Below are positions 1 through 8,061 of a stretch of 35,893 nt of DNA, one piece after another. Source of the stretch: Flavobacteriales bacterium (GTDB lineage: Bacteria; Bacteroidota; Bacteroidia; Flavobacteriales; UBA7312); the NCBI GenBank assembly GCA_029248105.1, contig JAQWJZ010000012.1:1-35893 (forward strand), given 5' to 3'. Below the pieces are notes generated by a model, which saw nothing but the letters and a program-made list of their open reading frames with translations, did not search any database and had not been told where the DNA came from. The first letter of the stretch is position 1; every line of letters starts with the position of its first letter. A program made the position numbers and the translations under genes.

Positions 1-60
1 ATACGGTACAGTTTATATTTTCTAATTAACCTATTTTATTAGTCAATAGAGACAGCCAAT

Positions 61-79
61 AAGTTAATAAAATTAACTT
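61..79 (-). terminator. Weak AT-rich hairpin after the serS operon
   Basis: A perfect 7-bp inverted repeat (AAGTTAA / TTAACTT) with a five-base loop lies just downstream of the last gene of the minus-strand operon. It is AT-rich and has no good U-tract, so it is a poor intrinsic terminator. The rest of bases 1-124 holds nothing I can identify. On the plus strand 74-81 reads TAACTTTG, which resembles a -7 element, but there is no -33 partner. Confidence 0.25.
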
Positions 80-124
80 TGTGGAGTACAAAACCCTTTA
101 ATAAAATACCATGAAAAGATTTAT

Positions 125-1060
125 CTACCTTTTTGGTGTGGACTTGATTTTTTGAAGAAGCACTTGTGCTAGTTTCAATTTGCTTTCCTTTGTCCAACCA
201 GCAACGTGAGGGGAGAGGATAACTTTTTCGGACTCAAACAATTGCGTCAATGTTTCAGAATCTCTCAGATTTTCGAAAGAACTCTTTTCGTATTCTAAAA
301 CATCTAAACAAGCTCCCAATACTTTGCCTGAATTCAGGTTTTTAACGAGAGCTTCAGTATCTACACATTTGCCTCTAGAAGTGTTGATGAGGTAAATGGA
401 TTTCTTGAATTGACTTAAAAATTTAGTATTTACTAAGAGCTCCGTTTCTTCCGTTAAAGGAATGTGTAGGCTCAAAATATCAGCTTGTTCAAAAATGGTT
501 TGCATATCACTTTCGATAGCATATTTTGGGGCGTAGTTTGTTTTGTATTTGTCATAAGCCAGTACTTTAGTGTCAAATCCACTCAATACTTTAGCTAATG
601 CCGAACCATTATTGCCATAGCCAATAATACCGACCGTTTTGCCACTTAATTCTAGCCCTCTATTTTCTTCCCTATTCCAAATTCCTTTTCGAACTTCTTG
701 GTCCGCTTTTTTTAGATTATTGAATAAGCTTAACATCAGACCTAAAGCATGTTCGGCTACAGCTTGTTTATTGCCTTCGGCAGCGTTAAAGCAATGTATG
801 TTTTTTGTTTGAGCAAAGTCGGAGTCGATGTTTTCCATACCAGAACCGGCTCTAGCAATGAACTTCAAATCCTTAAAATGATCGATAAAATGGGCATCTA
901 ACTTGAAGCGAGAGCGAATAACAATACCATGTAAATCAATGTTTTGTTGAATAATCTGTACTTTGCTTAGTGAGTAGCCTTCAACACATTGGTATCCTTC
1001 CTTCTCGAGCTCATTCCATAAGTAAGGGTGAACTGTATCCACAAAAAGTACTTTTTTCAT
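125..1060 (-). CDS. D-2-hydroxyacid dehydrogenase (phosphoglycerate dehydrogenase-like)
   Basis: NAD-dependent D-isomer 2-hydroxyacid dehydrogenase, 311 aa. The substrate could be 3-phosphoglycerate (serine synthesis) or another 2-hydroxy/2-keto acid. The Rossmann motif GIIGYGNNG is at residues 144-152. The family's catalytic triad is present: Arg229 in NTSRG, Glu256 in DVLEYE and His285 in SPHVAGW. The substrate-binding stretch RAGSGMENID is at 70-79. There is no C-terminal ACT domain, so it is a short form without the serine-feedback domain of long PGDHs. It is the last gene of the serS operon and its start overlaps the mgtE stop by 4 bases (ATGA), which suggests translational coupling. Family assignment is sure; the exact substrate is not. 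Confidence 0.85.
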   Translation of the reverse strand: MKKVLFVDTVHPYLWNELEKEGYQCVEGYSLSKVQIIQQNIDLHGIVIRSRFKLDAHFIDHFKDLKFIARAGSGMENIDSDFAQTKNIHCFNAAEGNKQAVAEHALGLMLSLFNNLKKADQEVRKGIWNREENRGLELSGKTVGIIGYGNNGSALAKVLSGFDTKVLAYDKYKTNYAPKYAIESDMQTIFEQADILSLHIPLTEETELLVNTKFLSQFKKSIYLINTSRGKCVDTEALVKNLNSGKVLGACLDVLEYEKSSFENLRDSETLTQLFESEKVILSPHVAGWTKESKLKLAQVLLQKIKSTPKR

Positions 1061-2409
1061 ATGGATAAAATCAGCTGACCGATGAGGAAATAAATAAATA
1101 AGCCCAATACATCATTTACAGTAGTGATAAACGGCCCTGTGGCTAGGGCAGGATCAATTTTATTTTTATCCAATATGAGAGGGATAAATGTGCCAAACAA
1201 TGCAGCAAAGATAATAACGGATAATAGCGCAATACTCACTGTTAAGCTAAGTAAAATGCCGTAACCCAAAAAGTAAGCAGCCAAAAGAATAATACTTGAG
1301 CATATAACACCATTAACTAATGCAACACCTAATTCTTTTAATAAGCGTTGTGAGATATTTCCAAGTGAGTTGGTTCCTCCGGCTAAACTTTGTACTACAA
1401 TAGCTGCAGACTGAACACCTACATTTCCACCCATAGCGGCAATCAATGGGATGAAGAATGCCATTTGGTAATTTTTTTCAATATCAAAAACACCGATTAC
1501 TTTTGCGCCAAAGAGTCCGCCAATCATGCCGATTAGTAGCCAGGGTAGTCTAGCACGAGTAATTTCCCATACGGTATCGCTAGACTCCACATCTTCAGAA
1601 ATACCCGATGCCATTTGATAATCTTTTTCGGCTTCCTCTTTCATGATGTGCATGACATCGTCGGCAGTAATTCGACCTATCAATTGGTTTAGATCGTTGA
1701 CCACAGGAAGAACAATTAAGTCGTACTTGTTCATTGTATTAGCGACTTCTTCTTGATCCATTGAAGCACTAACTTTAATGATATCTTCCTTCATGATATC
1801 AGAAATGACAGTTTTAGAGTCTGTTAAAAGTAATCGTTTTAGTGATAGCGTACCTAAAAGAACATTGTTGTCATCTACTACATATATAGTGTAAACTAGC
1901 TCTACATCCTCAGCTTGGCGACGCATTTCTTTAACACAACGCATTACGGACCAATTGCTGTTAACTTTAATCAGCTCTTTAGCCATTAGTCCACCAGCAG
2001 TATCTTCTTCGTAATTTAGAAGGTCAGCAATATCACTAGCTAGCTCTTGGTCTTCTATATGGGATAAAACTTCTTGTTTTTTATTTTCAGGAAGTTCAGA
2101 AATAATATCAGCAGCATCATCAGAATCCATGTTGTCCACAAATTCTTCAGCAATTTCTTTAGGCGAGTGTATTTTTAAAAGTTCTTCTCTTAAATCATCT
2201 TCTAATTCAACCAAAACATCTGCGGCAATATTATCTTCAAGAAGTTCGAATAGGAAACAGGCATTTTCAAATTCCAATTCGTCTAGTATTTCAGCAATAT
2301 CAGCGTGGTGGCAGTCTTTTATATAAGATTGAACAGACTGTGGGTCTTTATTATTGATGAGTTCATTTAACTCGCTTATAAATTCATTTGTTAATTCAAA
2401 TTTCATCAC
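1057..2409 (-). CDS. mgtE: Magnesium transporter MgtE
   Basis: Inner-membrane Mg2+ channel/transporter, 450 aa, the usual length. Order seen: an acidic alpha-helical N-terminal domain (about 1-130, rich in Asp/Glu and ending with the EDTAGGLM signature), two CBS domains (about 135-255) that act as the cytosolic Mg2+ sensor, a connecting helix, then five membrane helices (about 285-450). The pore region is recognisable by GGNVGVQSA and TTVNDVLG; Asp433 matches the conserved pore aspartate of the Thermus homologue. Start and stop both overlap neighbours by 4 bases (rsmA upstream, hydroxyacid dehydrogenase downstream). Gating by intracellular Mg2+ is family knowledge, not something seen here. 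Confidence 0.95.
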   Translation of the reverse strand: MMKFELTNEFISELNELINNKDPQSVQSYIKDCHHADIAEILDELEFENACFLFELLEDNIAADVLVELEDDLREELLKIHSPKEIAEEFVDNMDSDDAADIISELPENKKQEVLSHIEDQELASDIADLLNYEEDTAGGLMAKELIKVNSNWSVMRCVKEMRRQAEDVELVYTIYVVDDNNVLLGTLSLKRLLLTDSKTVISDIMKEDIIKVSASMDQEEVANTMNKYDLIVLPVVNDLNQLIGRITADDVMHIMKEEAEKDYQMASGISEDVESSDTVWEITRARLPWLLIGMIGGLFGAKVIGVFDIEKNYQMAFFIPLIAAMGGNVGVQSAAIVVQSLAGGTNSLGNISQRLLKELGVALVNGVICSSIILLAAYFLGYGILLSLTVSIALLSVIIFAALFGTFIPLILDKNKIDPALATGPFITTVNDVLGLFIYFLIGQLILSI

Positions 2410-3170
2410 TCAAAACATTCTGTTAAATCAATAAACTCTTCTACGCCAAGTTGTTCTGCTCTTAGAGAAAGATAGCGTTCAGCTCTGTTTTCGTCCACCA
2501 AGTTAAGACTTTTTAAGGCATTCCTCAAAGTTTTCCTTCTTTGGCTGAAAGCTGTTTTCACAACTCTGATAAATAAAGCTTCATTACAGCTCAATTTTTC
2601 TCGATTATTTCGTCTTAGTCTTATCACTGCAGATTTTACTTTTGGTGGTGGATCAAAAACGGTTTCATCTACTGTAAATAGATATTCGATGTCGTAATAG
2701 CATTGTAAGAGGACACTTGTAATCCCGTACTTTTTACTGCCTGATGGCGAAGCAATACGTTCGGCTACCTCTTTTTGAAACATGCCCACTACTTCAGGTA
2801 TTAGGTCTTTATGGTCAAGGACCTTGAATAGTATTTGAGTGGATATGTTGTATGGAAAATTACCAATTATAGCTAGTGGCTTTTTGAATATGCTTTCAAC
2901 AGGTAGCTGCAAAAAATCGCCTTCAATAAGGTGATGCTCTAACTTGGGATAGTGTTTTTTTAGATAAGCCACCGACTCTCTGTCTATCTCTATGACATAG
3001 GTTTCTATTTCGAGAGGCAAAAGAAATTGAGTCAGCACACCCATTCCCGGACCTACTTCTAAAACCGACTCATAACCTTTTAAGCTTAGGCTATTGGCTA
3101 TTTCTCGAGCAATGCCTAAGTCAGTAAGAAAATGTTGTCCTAGGAATTTTTTTGCTCTTACTTTCGACAT
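2406..3170 (-). CDS. rsmA: 16S rRNA dimethyladenosine transferase (KsgA/RsmA)
   Basis: SAM-dependent enzyme that dimethylates two adjacent adenines in the 3'-terminal helix of 16S rRNA during late 30S assembly. The 254-aa length is normal. Visible motifs: N-terminal [12 protein letters not shown]-binding EVGPGMGVL near residues 39-47, acidic loop VIEIDRE, and the catalytic N-F-P-Y motif (GNFPYNIS), which marks N6-adenine dimethyltransferases. The C-terminal [12 protein letters not shown] helix is typical of KsgA. It lies 3 bases after the DUF4286-like gene and overlaps mgtE by 4 bases. A ribosome-maturation enzyme in one operon with serS fits a growth-linked transcript. Confidence 0.96.
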   Translation of the reverse strand: MSKVRAKKFLGQHFLTDLGIAREIANSLSLKGYESVLEVGPGMGVLTQFLLPLEIETYVIEIDRESVAYLKKHYPKLEHHLIEGDFLQLPVESIFKKPLAIIGNFPYNISTQILFKVLDHKDLIPEVVGMFQKEVAERIASPSGSKKYGITSVLLQCYYDIEYLFTVDETVFDPPPKVKSAVIRLRRNNREKLSCNEALFIRVVKTAFSQRRKTLRNALKSLNLVDENRAERYLSLRAEQLGVEEFIDLTECFE

Positions 3171-3173
3171 GAC

Positions 3174-3476
3174 TTAGTGTTGATGAACGATTTCTAATAG
3201 TGTTCTAAAAGCGCCAAACTTCCCTTTGTATCTGCTTGTGTGTTTTTCTTGAATTTTTGGAGCGTATTTTTCTTGATACTCATTAAGCTTGTCCATGTTT
3301 TCACAAGTGTACTGTATGGCATAAGTGATTTCGTCATCTACCATTAATCGGCAGATTTTATTTTCTAAAAAGAAGCCTGTTTCCATGACCTCTGGGATGT
3401 GAATATCTTTCATCCATTGTAGCCAATCTTCGTGAATGCTTTGGTCTATACTTACTGTAACATTGTAAATAATCAT
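3174..3476 (-). CDS. DUF4286-like small cytosolic protein
   Basis: A 100-aa protein with no signal peptide and no membrane segment. It resembles the DUF4286 family of small Bacteroidota proteins: beta-rich start IIYNVTVSID, then a WLQWM...HIPEVM segment, then YAIQYTC and a K/R-rich tail. The overall pattern looks like a ferredoxin-like (dimeric alpha/beta barrel, ABM-type) fold. No function is known to me. It overlaps the TPR gene by 4 bases and precedes rsmA by 3 bases. The family name comes from recognition of the sequence, not from a search. Confidence 0.7.
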   Translation of the reverse strand: MIIYNVTVSIDQSIHEDWLQWMKDIHIPEVMETGFFLENKICRLMVDDEITYAIQYTCENMDKLNEYQEKYAPKIQEKHTSRYKGKFGAFRTLLEIVHQH

Positions 3477-5287
3477 AGTTCTGTAGTTTGATCCCCTCTT
3501 AAATTTCTAAATCTTTTTCTAGATTCAACGGTATAGATACTATCCGAATAGTCTAATACTATCTTCTCGTATAACTCTTGTGCTTTGGTTTTATCGTCTA
3601 GTTTTTCTTCAAGTAATTTTGCCCATTGGAATAAAGCATCGTCTGCAAGTATATCAAAAGAGAATTCTGTTGATATTTGTTCGTAAAGCGCAGCAGCTTC
3701 AGAATAGTTTTTCTTTTTTATTTGGATTTCTGCTTGTTTGTAAAGTATCTCGTCACATAATGTGTGCCCTCCAAAAATCGTTAGCATACTGTCTAATAAA
3801 TTATAACTCTTATCGATTTTATTTTGAAAAATAAGCCATTCGGCTTTAGCATACATTTCCATAGCCATAGCTGATGTGTCTAAGCCCATATTGTCGGTGA
3901 TGAGTAATGATAATTTCATGGCATTATTGGCGATGAGTTTAGTGGTAGATCCTTTCAGAACATCGAGTTGTGCTTGTGCCCAATCAAACTGTCCTTGAAA
4001 ATAAGCCACTCTAGAACGTCTGAATTTAGCTTCGTGTCCAATAGGGTTTTCTTTATACGCTTTTTCTACTTGAGAGTATTGAATAATGGCGTCCCAATCT
4101 TTGTTATTTATTAAGTATATGTCGCCAAGCATAAGCTTGCATTCTGCCTGAAGTTCATTTTGGTCAAGCAAATCAATACATTCTTCTAGGGTCATAACAG
4201 CGCTAAAAGTATCAAAGAGATGATAAGCTTGTAGCTTAGCGTAATCTTTCATCAAATATACTATCTCTTTACTTTTGCCTAGTTCTTCAATGGTAGATTG
4301 GTATTTTTTTTCGAGAGAAGTTAATTCATCTTTAGAATATTCTCTACTCATAAGCTCTTCTCCGCTAACTATGACTTGTGAGATTTTGGCATCGAAATAG
4401 TAGGGGTTTTCAGTTCCTAAGTCGATGAGGTACTGGTAGCTTTTTATAGCGTCATCGAATGCGTTATTTTCATAAGCAATGTAAGCTAAGTCAAACATTC
4501 GCCCTCCTTGTTCTTTTAATCGTTTGTCAAGTGCTTTAGTAAAGATGTATGCCGCACCATATTCATCGGATTGTATATACAACCAAACTAATAATTCGGT
4601 CAGTGCATTATTATTTGTTTTCTGTACTCGTGACAATAATTTTTTTGATAATAAATCGTAATTGTCTTTACTACTTTTTGTTCTGCCTAAAGTATTTTGA
4701 AGCCTTATTTTTACGGTTTTAAGATGACTTGATTTTTTTTCGACCAAATTGAGGTAGGTGTCAATCATTTCTTCAGTCTTTCCTATACTACTCAATGAAC
4801 TTGCCAACTGAAAACCAAATTCATAGTTAGGATTTAATTCTTGACCTTTTTGATATGCTTTAAATAGCCATTGGTATTCTTTATTTTTTGAAAAGGAATT
4901 AGCAAGTTGAGTAACTTGATTAATACTTCCTTTTGCTAAGGCGTCCAAGCTCTTTTTGAATTCTTTTTCTGCTCGTATTTTGTCGCCTTTGGCTTTATAT
5001 ACAAAGCCTAAGTCAGCAATGTATTTAGGTTTTGAAGGGTATTTTTTTCTTACTTTTTTTACTAGAGTTAATGCTGTTGCATGTTTTTCTTCGATAAGTA
5101 AGCATTTTAAGTAATTAGAGTAGTAGCTTAAGATGTTGACCTTTGACTCAAGAGTTTTGTAAATTTCATTGGCCTTTTCACATTCCTTACTATTTGCGTA
5201 TTTATTGGCTAATCTTAAGTTAGAATTTGACTGAGCAGATATGTTTAAACCATAAATACATAATGTTATGATTAAAAACAACCTCAT
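3473..5287 (-). CDS. Exported TPR-repeat protein
   Basis: A 604-aa protein with an N-terminal signal peptide (hydrophobic MRLFLIITLCIYGL, then ISAQS, likely cleaved after Ala18), so it should act in the periplasm. The rest is an almost continuous alpha-solenoid of tetratricopeptide-like helix pairs. Examples are the repeats around residues 90-120, 270-300 (AYENNAFDDAIKSYQYLID), 390-440 and 530-580 (KKNYSEAAALYEQI, then DKTKAQELYEKIV). There is no enzymatic domain. It starts directly at the stop of the lipoprotein gene and overlaps the next gene by 4 bases. TPR solenoids usually scaffold protein complexes, so a role in envelope assembly is plausible, but the partner is unknown. Confidence 0.8.
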   Translation of the reverse strand: MRLFLIITLCIYGLNISAQSNSNLRLANKYANSKECEKANEIYKTLESKVNILSYYSNYLKCLLIEEKHATALTLVKKVRKKYPSKPKYIADLGFVYKAKGDKIRAEKEFKKSLDALAKGSINQVTQLANSFSKNKEYQWLFKAYQKGQELNPNYEFGFQLASSLSSIGKTEEMIDTYLNLVEKKSSHLKTVKIRLQNTLGRTKSSKDNYDLLSKKLLSRVQKTNNNALTELLVWLYIQSDEYGAAYIFTKALDKRLKEQGGRMFDLAYIAYENNAFDDAIKSYQYLIDLGTENPYYFDAKISQVIVSGEELMSREYSKDELTSLEKKYQSTIEELGKSKEIVYLMKDYAKLQAYHLFDTFSAVMTLEECIDLLDQNELQAECKLMLGDIYLINNKDWDAIIQYSQVEKAYKENPIGHEAKFRRSRVAYFQGQFDWAQAQLDVLKGSTTKLIANNAMKLSLLITDNMGLDTSAMAMEMYAKAEWLIFQNKIDKSYNLLDSMLTIFGGHTLCDEILYKQAEIQIKKKNYSEAAALYEQISTEFSFDILADDALFQWAKLLEEKLDDKTKAQELYEKIVLDYSDSIYTVESRKRFRNLRGDQTTEL

Positions 5288-5812
5288 TTATTCGTAGTTA
5301 AATGTTTCGGTGAGTTGGAATAGACTATCAAATCGAGCCTCATAACTGGGGTATGCAATTTGGAATTCTTTTACTTTAATAGATAAGGCTTCATAGGCCT
5401 GCTCTTCTCTCAAGACAATTGCGTTTATCTCTTCCTTATTAAAGATGGAATTATTAATGTCATTGCGTAAATTTTCGAGCTGCTCTTGATTTCTTATTAT
5501 GTTTTTGATAAACCCTTTATGTTGTCTTGGAGCATTCCTAAACTGTCGCTTCATTAGCTTCATGTCGTTGAGGAAGGTCATCGTTTTAAGACTTGGTTTT
5601 TTTTCGGTACTGAGCTTGGATTGAGAGTACTCTAATGATTCTTTGTATCGCTTTAAATTTACTCCAGCAGAGCTAATATCGATGTTTTCAACAGTTATGA
5701 ATAGGCTGTCATATTCAGCGATTAATTCATTTATTCTTAATTGCTCTTGTTCAAAACTCGAGTTTGAGCAGGCAAATAAAAGACCGATTAATATGATGTA
5801 GATAAATCTCAT
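5288..5812 (-). CDS. Small lipoprotein of unknown function
   Basis: A 174-aa protein with a lipoprotein signal: a hydrophobic stretch then LLFAC, with the lipid-modified cysteine at residue 15 followed by SNSS. The mature part is strongly charged and predicted helical, with long Glu/Lys/Gln-rich runs (about 20-170) that could form coiled coils. I recognise no domain. Its start codon overlaps the serS stop by one base (TAATG) and its stop abuts the start of the TPR gene, so the two exported proteins are very likely made together. A lipoprotein-plus-TPR pair may form one envelope complex; this is inference from position only. Confidence 0.75.
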   Translation of the reverse strand: MRFIYIILIGLLFACSNSSFEQEQLRINELIAEYDSLFITVENIDISSAGVNLKRYKESLEYSQSKLSTEKKPSLKTMTFLNDMKLMKRQFRNAPRQHKGFIKNIIRNQEQLENLRNDINNSIFNKEEINAIVLREEQAYEALSIKVKEFQIAYPSYEARFDSLFQLTETFNYE

Positions 5813-7083
5813 TAGTTGATGTATTCAAAACCAGTATAAGGGATTAACGCTTTTGGTATTTTAATGCCATTTTCATCTTGGTGATTTTCTAAAATAGAAG
5901 CCACTATTCTTGGTAGTGCCAATGCACTTCCATTGAGCGTATGGCAAAGGATATTTTTTTTGTTTTCGTCTTTGTATCTCAGTTTTAGCCTATTTGCTTG
6001 ATAGCTTTCAAAGTTTGAAATGGAGCTAACTTCTAGCCAACGTTTTTGCGCTGCCGAATAAACTTCCATGTCAAATGTTAGGGCAGAAGTAAAGCTCATA
6101 TCACCGCCACATAATTTTAAAATTCGAAATGGTAACTCTAAATCTCGGAGTAGTTCAGTAACATGTTCCACCATTACATTCAGTGTTTGGTAGGAGTCAG
6201 TAGGTTTTTGAACTTGAACAATCTCCACTTTATCAAATTGGTGTAGTCTATTTAATCCCCTCACATCTTTTCCGTATGAACCAGCTTCTCGTCGAAAACA
6301 GGGGGTATATGCAGTGTATTTTATAGGGAACTCATCATTTTTAACAATGACATCCCTAAAGATATTAGTTACGGGAACTTCTGCTGTAGGAATAAGATAA
6401 AGATTGTCGCCAGTAACATGGTACATTTGTCCCTCTTTGTCAGGTAATTGACCAGTGCCAAAACCGCTTGCTTCATTAACTAGGTGGGGTGGCTGAACTT
6501 CCAAATAGCCGGCGTCAGTATTCTTGTCTAAAAAGAAGTTGATCAATGCACGTTGAAGTTTTGCTCCCTTACCTTTATAAACGGGAAATCCTGCTCCAGT
6601 AATTTTTGTACCTAACTCAAAATCTATTAAATCGTATTTGGCAGCTAACTCCCAATGCGGTAGTGCACCATCATGCAGTTTAGGGATGTCGCCTTCTTCT
6701 TTCACGACTTCGTTATCTTCAGGAGTTTTGCCATTCGGTACACTTTCGTGAGGTACGTTGGGTATGTGTATTAGCAAATCTTGTAATTCGTCACTTATTT
6801 GGTTTAGTTGTTCGCTAAGAGTTTTGCTTTGCTGTTTTAGTGTTACAGTTTTTAATTTTGCTTCTTCTGCTTTTTCTTTTTCGCCATTTTTAAAATACGA
6901 ACCAATTTCTTTAGCTAATTGATTGGATTGAGATAAGATGTCGTCTAGCTTGTTTTGGGTTTCTTTCCTTAGCTTATCTTTAGCAATAATCTCTTCTAAA
7001 GAGGCCTTTGCATCAAACCCTCTTTTAGCCAATTTTGTTATCGCTTCATGCGTATTTTCTCGTATATAATTAATCTGTAACAT
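5812..7083 (-). CDS. serS: Seryl-tRNA synthetase
   Basis: Charges tRNA-Ser (and tRNA-Sec where present) with serine in the cytosol. At 423 aa it has the normal length. Residues about 1-110 form the long antiparallel coiled-coil arm that grips the tRNA variable loop. The class II core follows: TAEVPVTN, motif 2 (PCFRREAGSYGKDVRGLNRL, near 262-281) and motif 3 (LALPRIVASILENHQ) near the C-terminus. It is the first gene of the seven-gene operon running left to base 125, behind its own weak promoter and the rpmA terminator. Confidence 0.97.
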   Translation of the reverse strand: MLQINYIRENTHEAITKLAKRGFDAKASLEEIIAKDKLRKETQNKLDDILSQSNQLAKEIGSYFKNGEKEKAEEAKLKTVTLKQQSKTLSEQLNQISDELQDLLIHIPNVPHESVPNGKTPEDNEVVKEEGDIPKLHDGALPHWELAAKYDLIDFELGTKITGAGFPVYKGKGAKLQRALINFFLDKNTDAGYLEVQPPHLVNEASGFGTGQLPDKEGQMYHVTGDNLYLIPTAEVPVTNIFRDVIVKNDEFPIKYTAYTPCFRREAGSYGKDVRGLNRLHQFDKVEIVQVQKPTDSYQTLNVMVEHVTELLRDLELPFRILKLCGGDMSFTSALTFDMEVYSAAQKRWLEVSSISNFESYQANRLKLRYKDENKKNILCHTLNGSALALPRIVASILENHQDENGIKIPKALIPYTGFEYIN

Positions 7084-7102
7084 AAATTGAGTTCTTGTTT
7101 CA

Positions 7103-7110
7103 CAAAAATA
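7103..7110 (-). promoter_or_regulatory. Candidate -7 element of the serS operon
   Basis: The minus strand reads TATTTTTG, matching the Bacteroidota -7 consensus TAnnTTTG, about 20 bases before the serS start codon. A good -33 TTTG at the right distance is absent, so this is a moderate candidate. It would give a leader of only about a dozen bases. Confidence 0.4.
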
Positions 7111-7122
7111 ACATTCTAAATC

Positions 7123-7157
7123 AAAAAAAACTCCCAGACTTAAAAAGCAGGGAGTTT
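7123..7157 (-). terminator. Rho-independent terminator of rplU-rpmA
   Basis: On the minus strand an 8-bp stem (AAACTCCC / GGGAGTTT, at 7150-7157 and 7128-7135) with a 14-base loop runs into a run of eight T. It sits 25 bases after the rpmA stop and before serS, so it ends the ribosomal-protein transcript. Confidence 0.85.
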
Positions 7158-7181
7158 AATAATTTATTATAACGCTACCTT

Positions 7182-7442
7182 TTAATTGTTGATAGGGTCA
7201 ACGGATACGAATGATCGGTTATTCGCTTTTTTTCTAAATTGAACAATACCATCGGTAAGAGCAAATAAAGTATGATCTTTTCCCATACCTACGTTTTCAC
7301 CTGGGTGATGTTTTGTTCCTCTTTGACGTAAGATGATGTTACCAGCTATTGCGCCTTGACCACCATAGATTTTTACACCTAATCGTTTACTTTCCGATTC
7401 TCTACCGTTTTTACTACTTCCTGCACCTTTCTTATGAGCCAT
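7182..7442 (-). CDS. rpmA: 50S ribosomal protein L27
   Basis: Large-subunit protein whose N-terminus reaches the peptidyl-transferase centre. The 86-aa sequence begins [20 protein letters not shown] and carries the usual [22 protein letters not shown] core. The N-terminal start is the mature-like form, without the cleavable extension found in Firmicutes. It follows rplU by 23 bases and is the last gene before a strong terminator, the standard L21-L27 pair. Confidence 0.97.
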   Translation of the reverse strand: MAHKKGAGSSKNGRESESKRLGVKIYGGQGAIAGNIILRQRGTKHHPGENVGMGKDHTLFALTDGIVQFRKKANNRSFVSVDPINN

Positions 7443-7465
7443 AGTATTTTAATTTAATTGTTAGA

Positions 7466-7984
7466 CTATTTGTCAGTTTTCTTTGCTGCTGGTTTTTTAG
7501 CAGCAGGTTTTTTAGCTGTTGTTTTCTTTGCAGTAGCTTTCGGCTTAGCTGCACTTGCTGCTTTAGCTTTAGGAGCTGCTTTTTTAGCAGGAGCTTTTTT
7601 AGCTGCTGGTTTAGGTTCAGCTTTAGCTTCTTTTTTCACTGTAGCTTTAGCTTCTTTTTTCGCTGTAGCACCTTTTTCAACAATACTTTGGATTTCAATT
7701 TGAGTAAACGATTGGCGATGACCATTTTTTACTCTGTATCCTTTTCTTCTTTTCTTTTTGAAGACAATAACTTTGTCTCCTTTCATGTGGCCAAGCACTT
7801 TTGCAGTTACTTTTGCACCACTGATAGCTGGGGCGCCAACATTAACTTTGCCTTTGTTGTCAATCAATAAAACGTTATCGAATTCAACTTTAGCTCCTTC
7901 TTTGTTATCTAGACGATGAACAAATATTTGTTGGTCTTTCTCTACTTTGAATTGTTGCCCTGCTATTTCTACAATTGCGTACAT
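7466..7984 (-). CDS. rplU: 50S ribosomal protein L21 with long Lys/Ala tail
   Basis: Binds 23S rRNA in the large subunit. Residues 1-105 are a normal L21 ([39 protein letters not shown]). The protein is 172 aa against about 103 in most bacteria because of a C-terminal tail (about 107-172). The tail is built almost only of Lys, Ala, Pro and Thr, with AKK/PAAKK-type repeats, and looks like a histone-H1 tail. It should be disordered and highly positive, able to bind RNA or DNA. A good promoter lies just upstream and rpmA follows. Confidence 0.96.
   Translation of the reverse strand: MYAIVEIAGQQFKVEKDQQIFVHRLDNKEGAKVEFDNVLLIDNKGKVNVGAPAISGAKVTAKVLGHMKGDKVIVFKKKRRKGYRVKNGHRQSFTQIEIQSIVEKGATAKKEAKATVKKEAKAEPKPAAKKAPAKKAAPKAKAASAAKPKATAKKTTAKKPAAKKPAAKKTDK
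7469..7666 (-). repeat. Low-complexity Lys/Ala/Pro-coding repeat in rplU
   Basis: The last 66 codons of rplU consist of imperfect repeats of GCT/GCA (Ala), AAA (Lys) and CCT (Pro) codons, with units such as AAKK and PAAKK repeated. The DNA itself is visibly repetitive (GCAGCAGG-TTTTTT units on the plus strand) and should be prone to length change between strains. Confidence 0.8.
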
Positions 7985-8003
7985 TCTTAAAGTTTTAGTT
8001 TAT

Positions 8004-8020
8004 CCACTGTTTTTTAGTGG
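8004..8020 (-). promoter_or_regulatory. Hairpin in the rplU leader
   Basis: A 5-bp perfect stem (CCACT / AGTGG) with a 7-base A-rich loop (as read on the minus strand) lies between the rplU -7 element and the start codon, so it should be at the very 5' end of the L21-L27 mRNA. No U-tract follows, so it is not a terminator. It could be an mRNA-stability element or a site for autoregulation by a ribosomal protein. Confidence 0.35.
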
Positions 8021-8024
8021 GCTG

Positions 8025-8055
8025 CAAATGTAATAATTAATATATAATTGACAAA
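8025..8055 (-). promoter_or_regulatory. Promoter of rplU-rpmA
   Basis: On the minus strand TTTG (8052-8055) and TACATTTG (8025-8032) are separated by 19 bases, an excellent fit to the Bacteroidota housekeeping promoter TTTG-N19-21-TAnnTTTG. Transcription should start a few bases after 8025, giving a leader of about 35 bases. The -33 element starts 7 bases away from the stop codon of the transporter gene. Confidence 0.75.
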
Positions 8056-8061
8056 AAAATA

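Noticed and set aside
74-81. Plus-strand TAACTTTG as a promoter at the window edge
   Set aside because: No -33 partner is seen and no plus-strand gene follows; it coincides with one arm of a small AT hairpin.
7458-7703. An 81-codon plus-strand open frame rich in Ala, Phe and Leu
   Set aside because: It is the mirror of the repetitive Lys/Ala tail of rplU; such repeats keep the opposite strand open. The rplU-rpmA gene order leaves no doubt about the coding strand.
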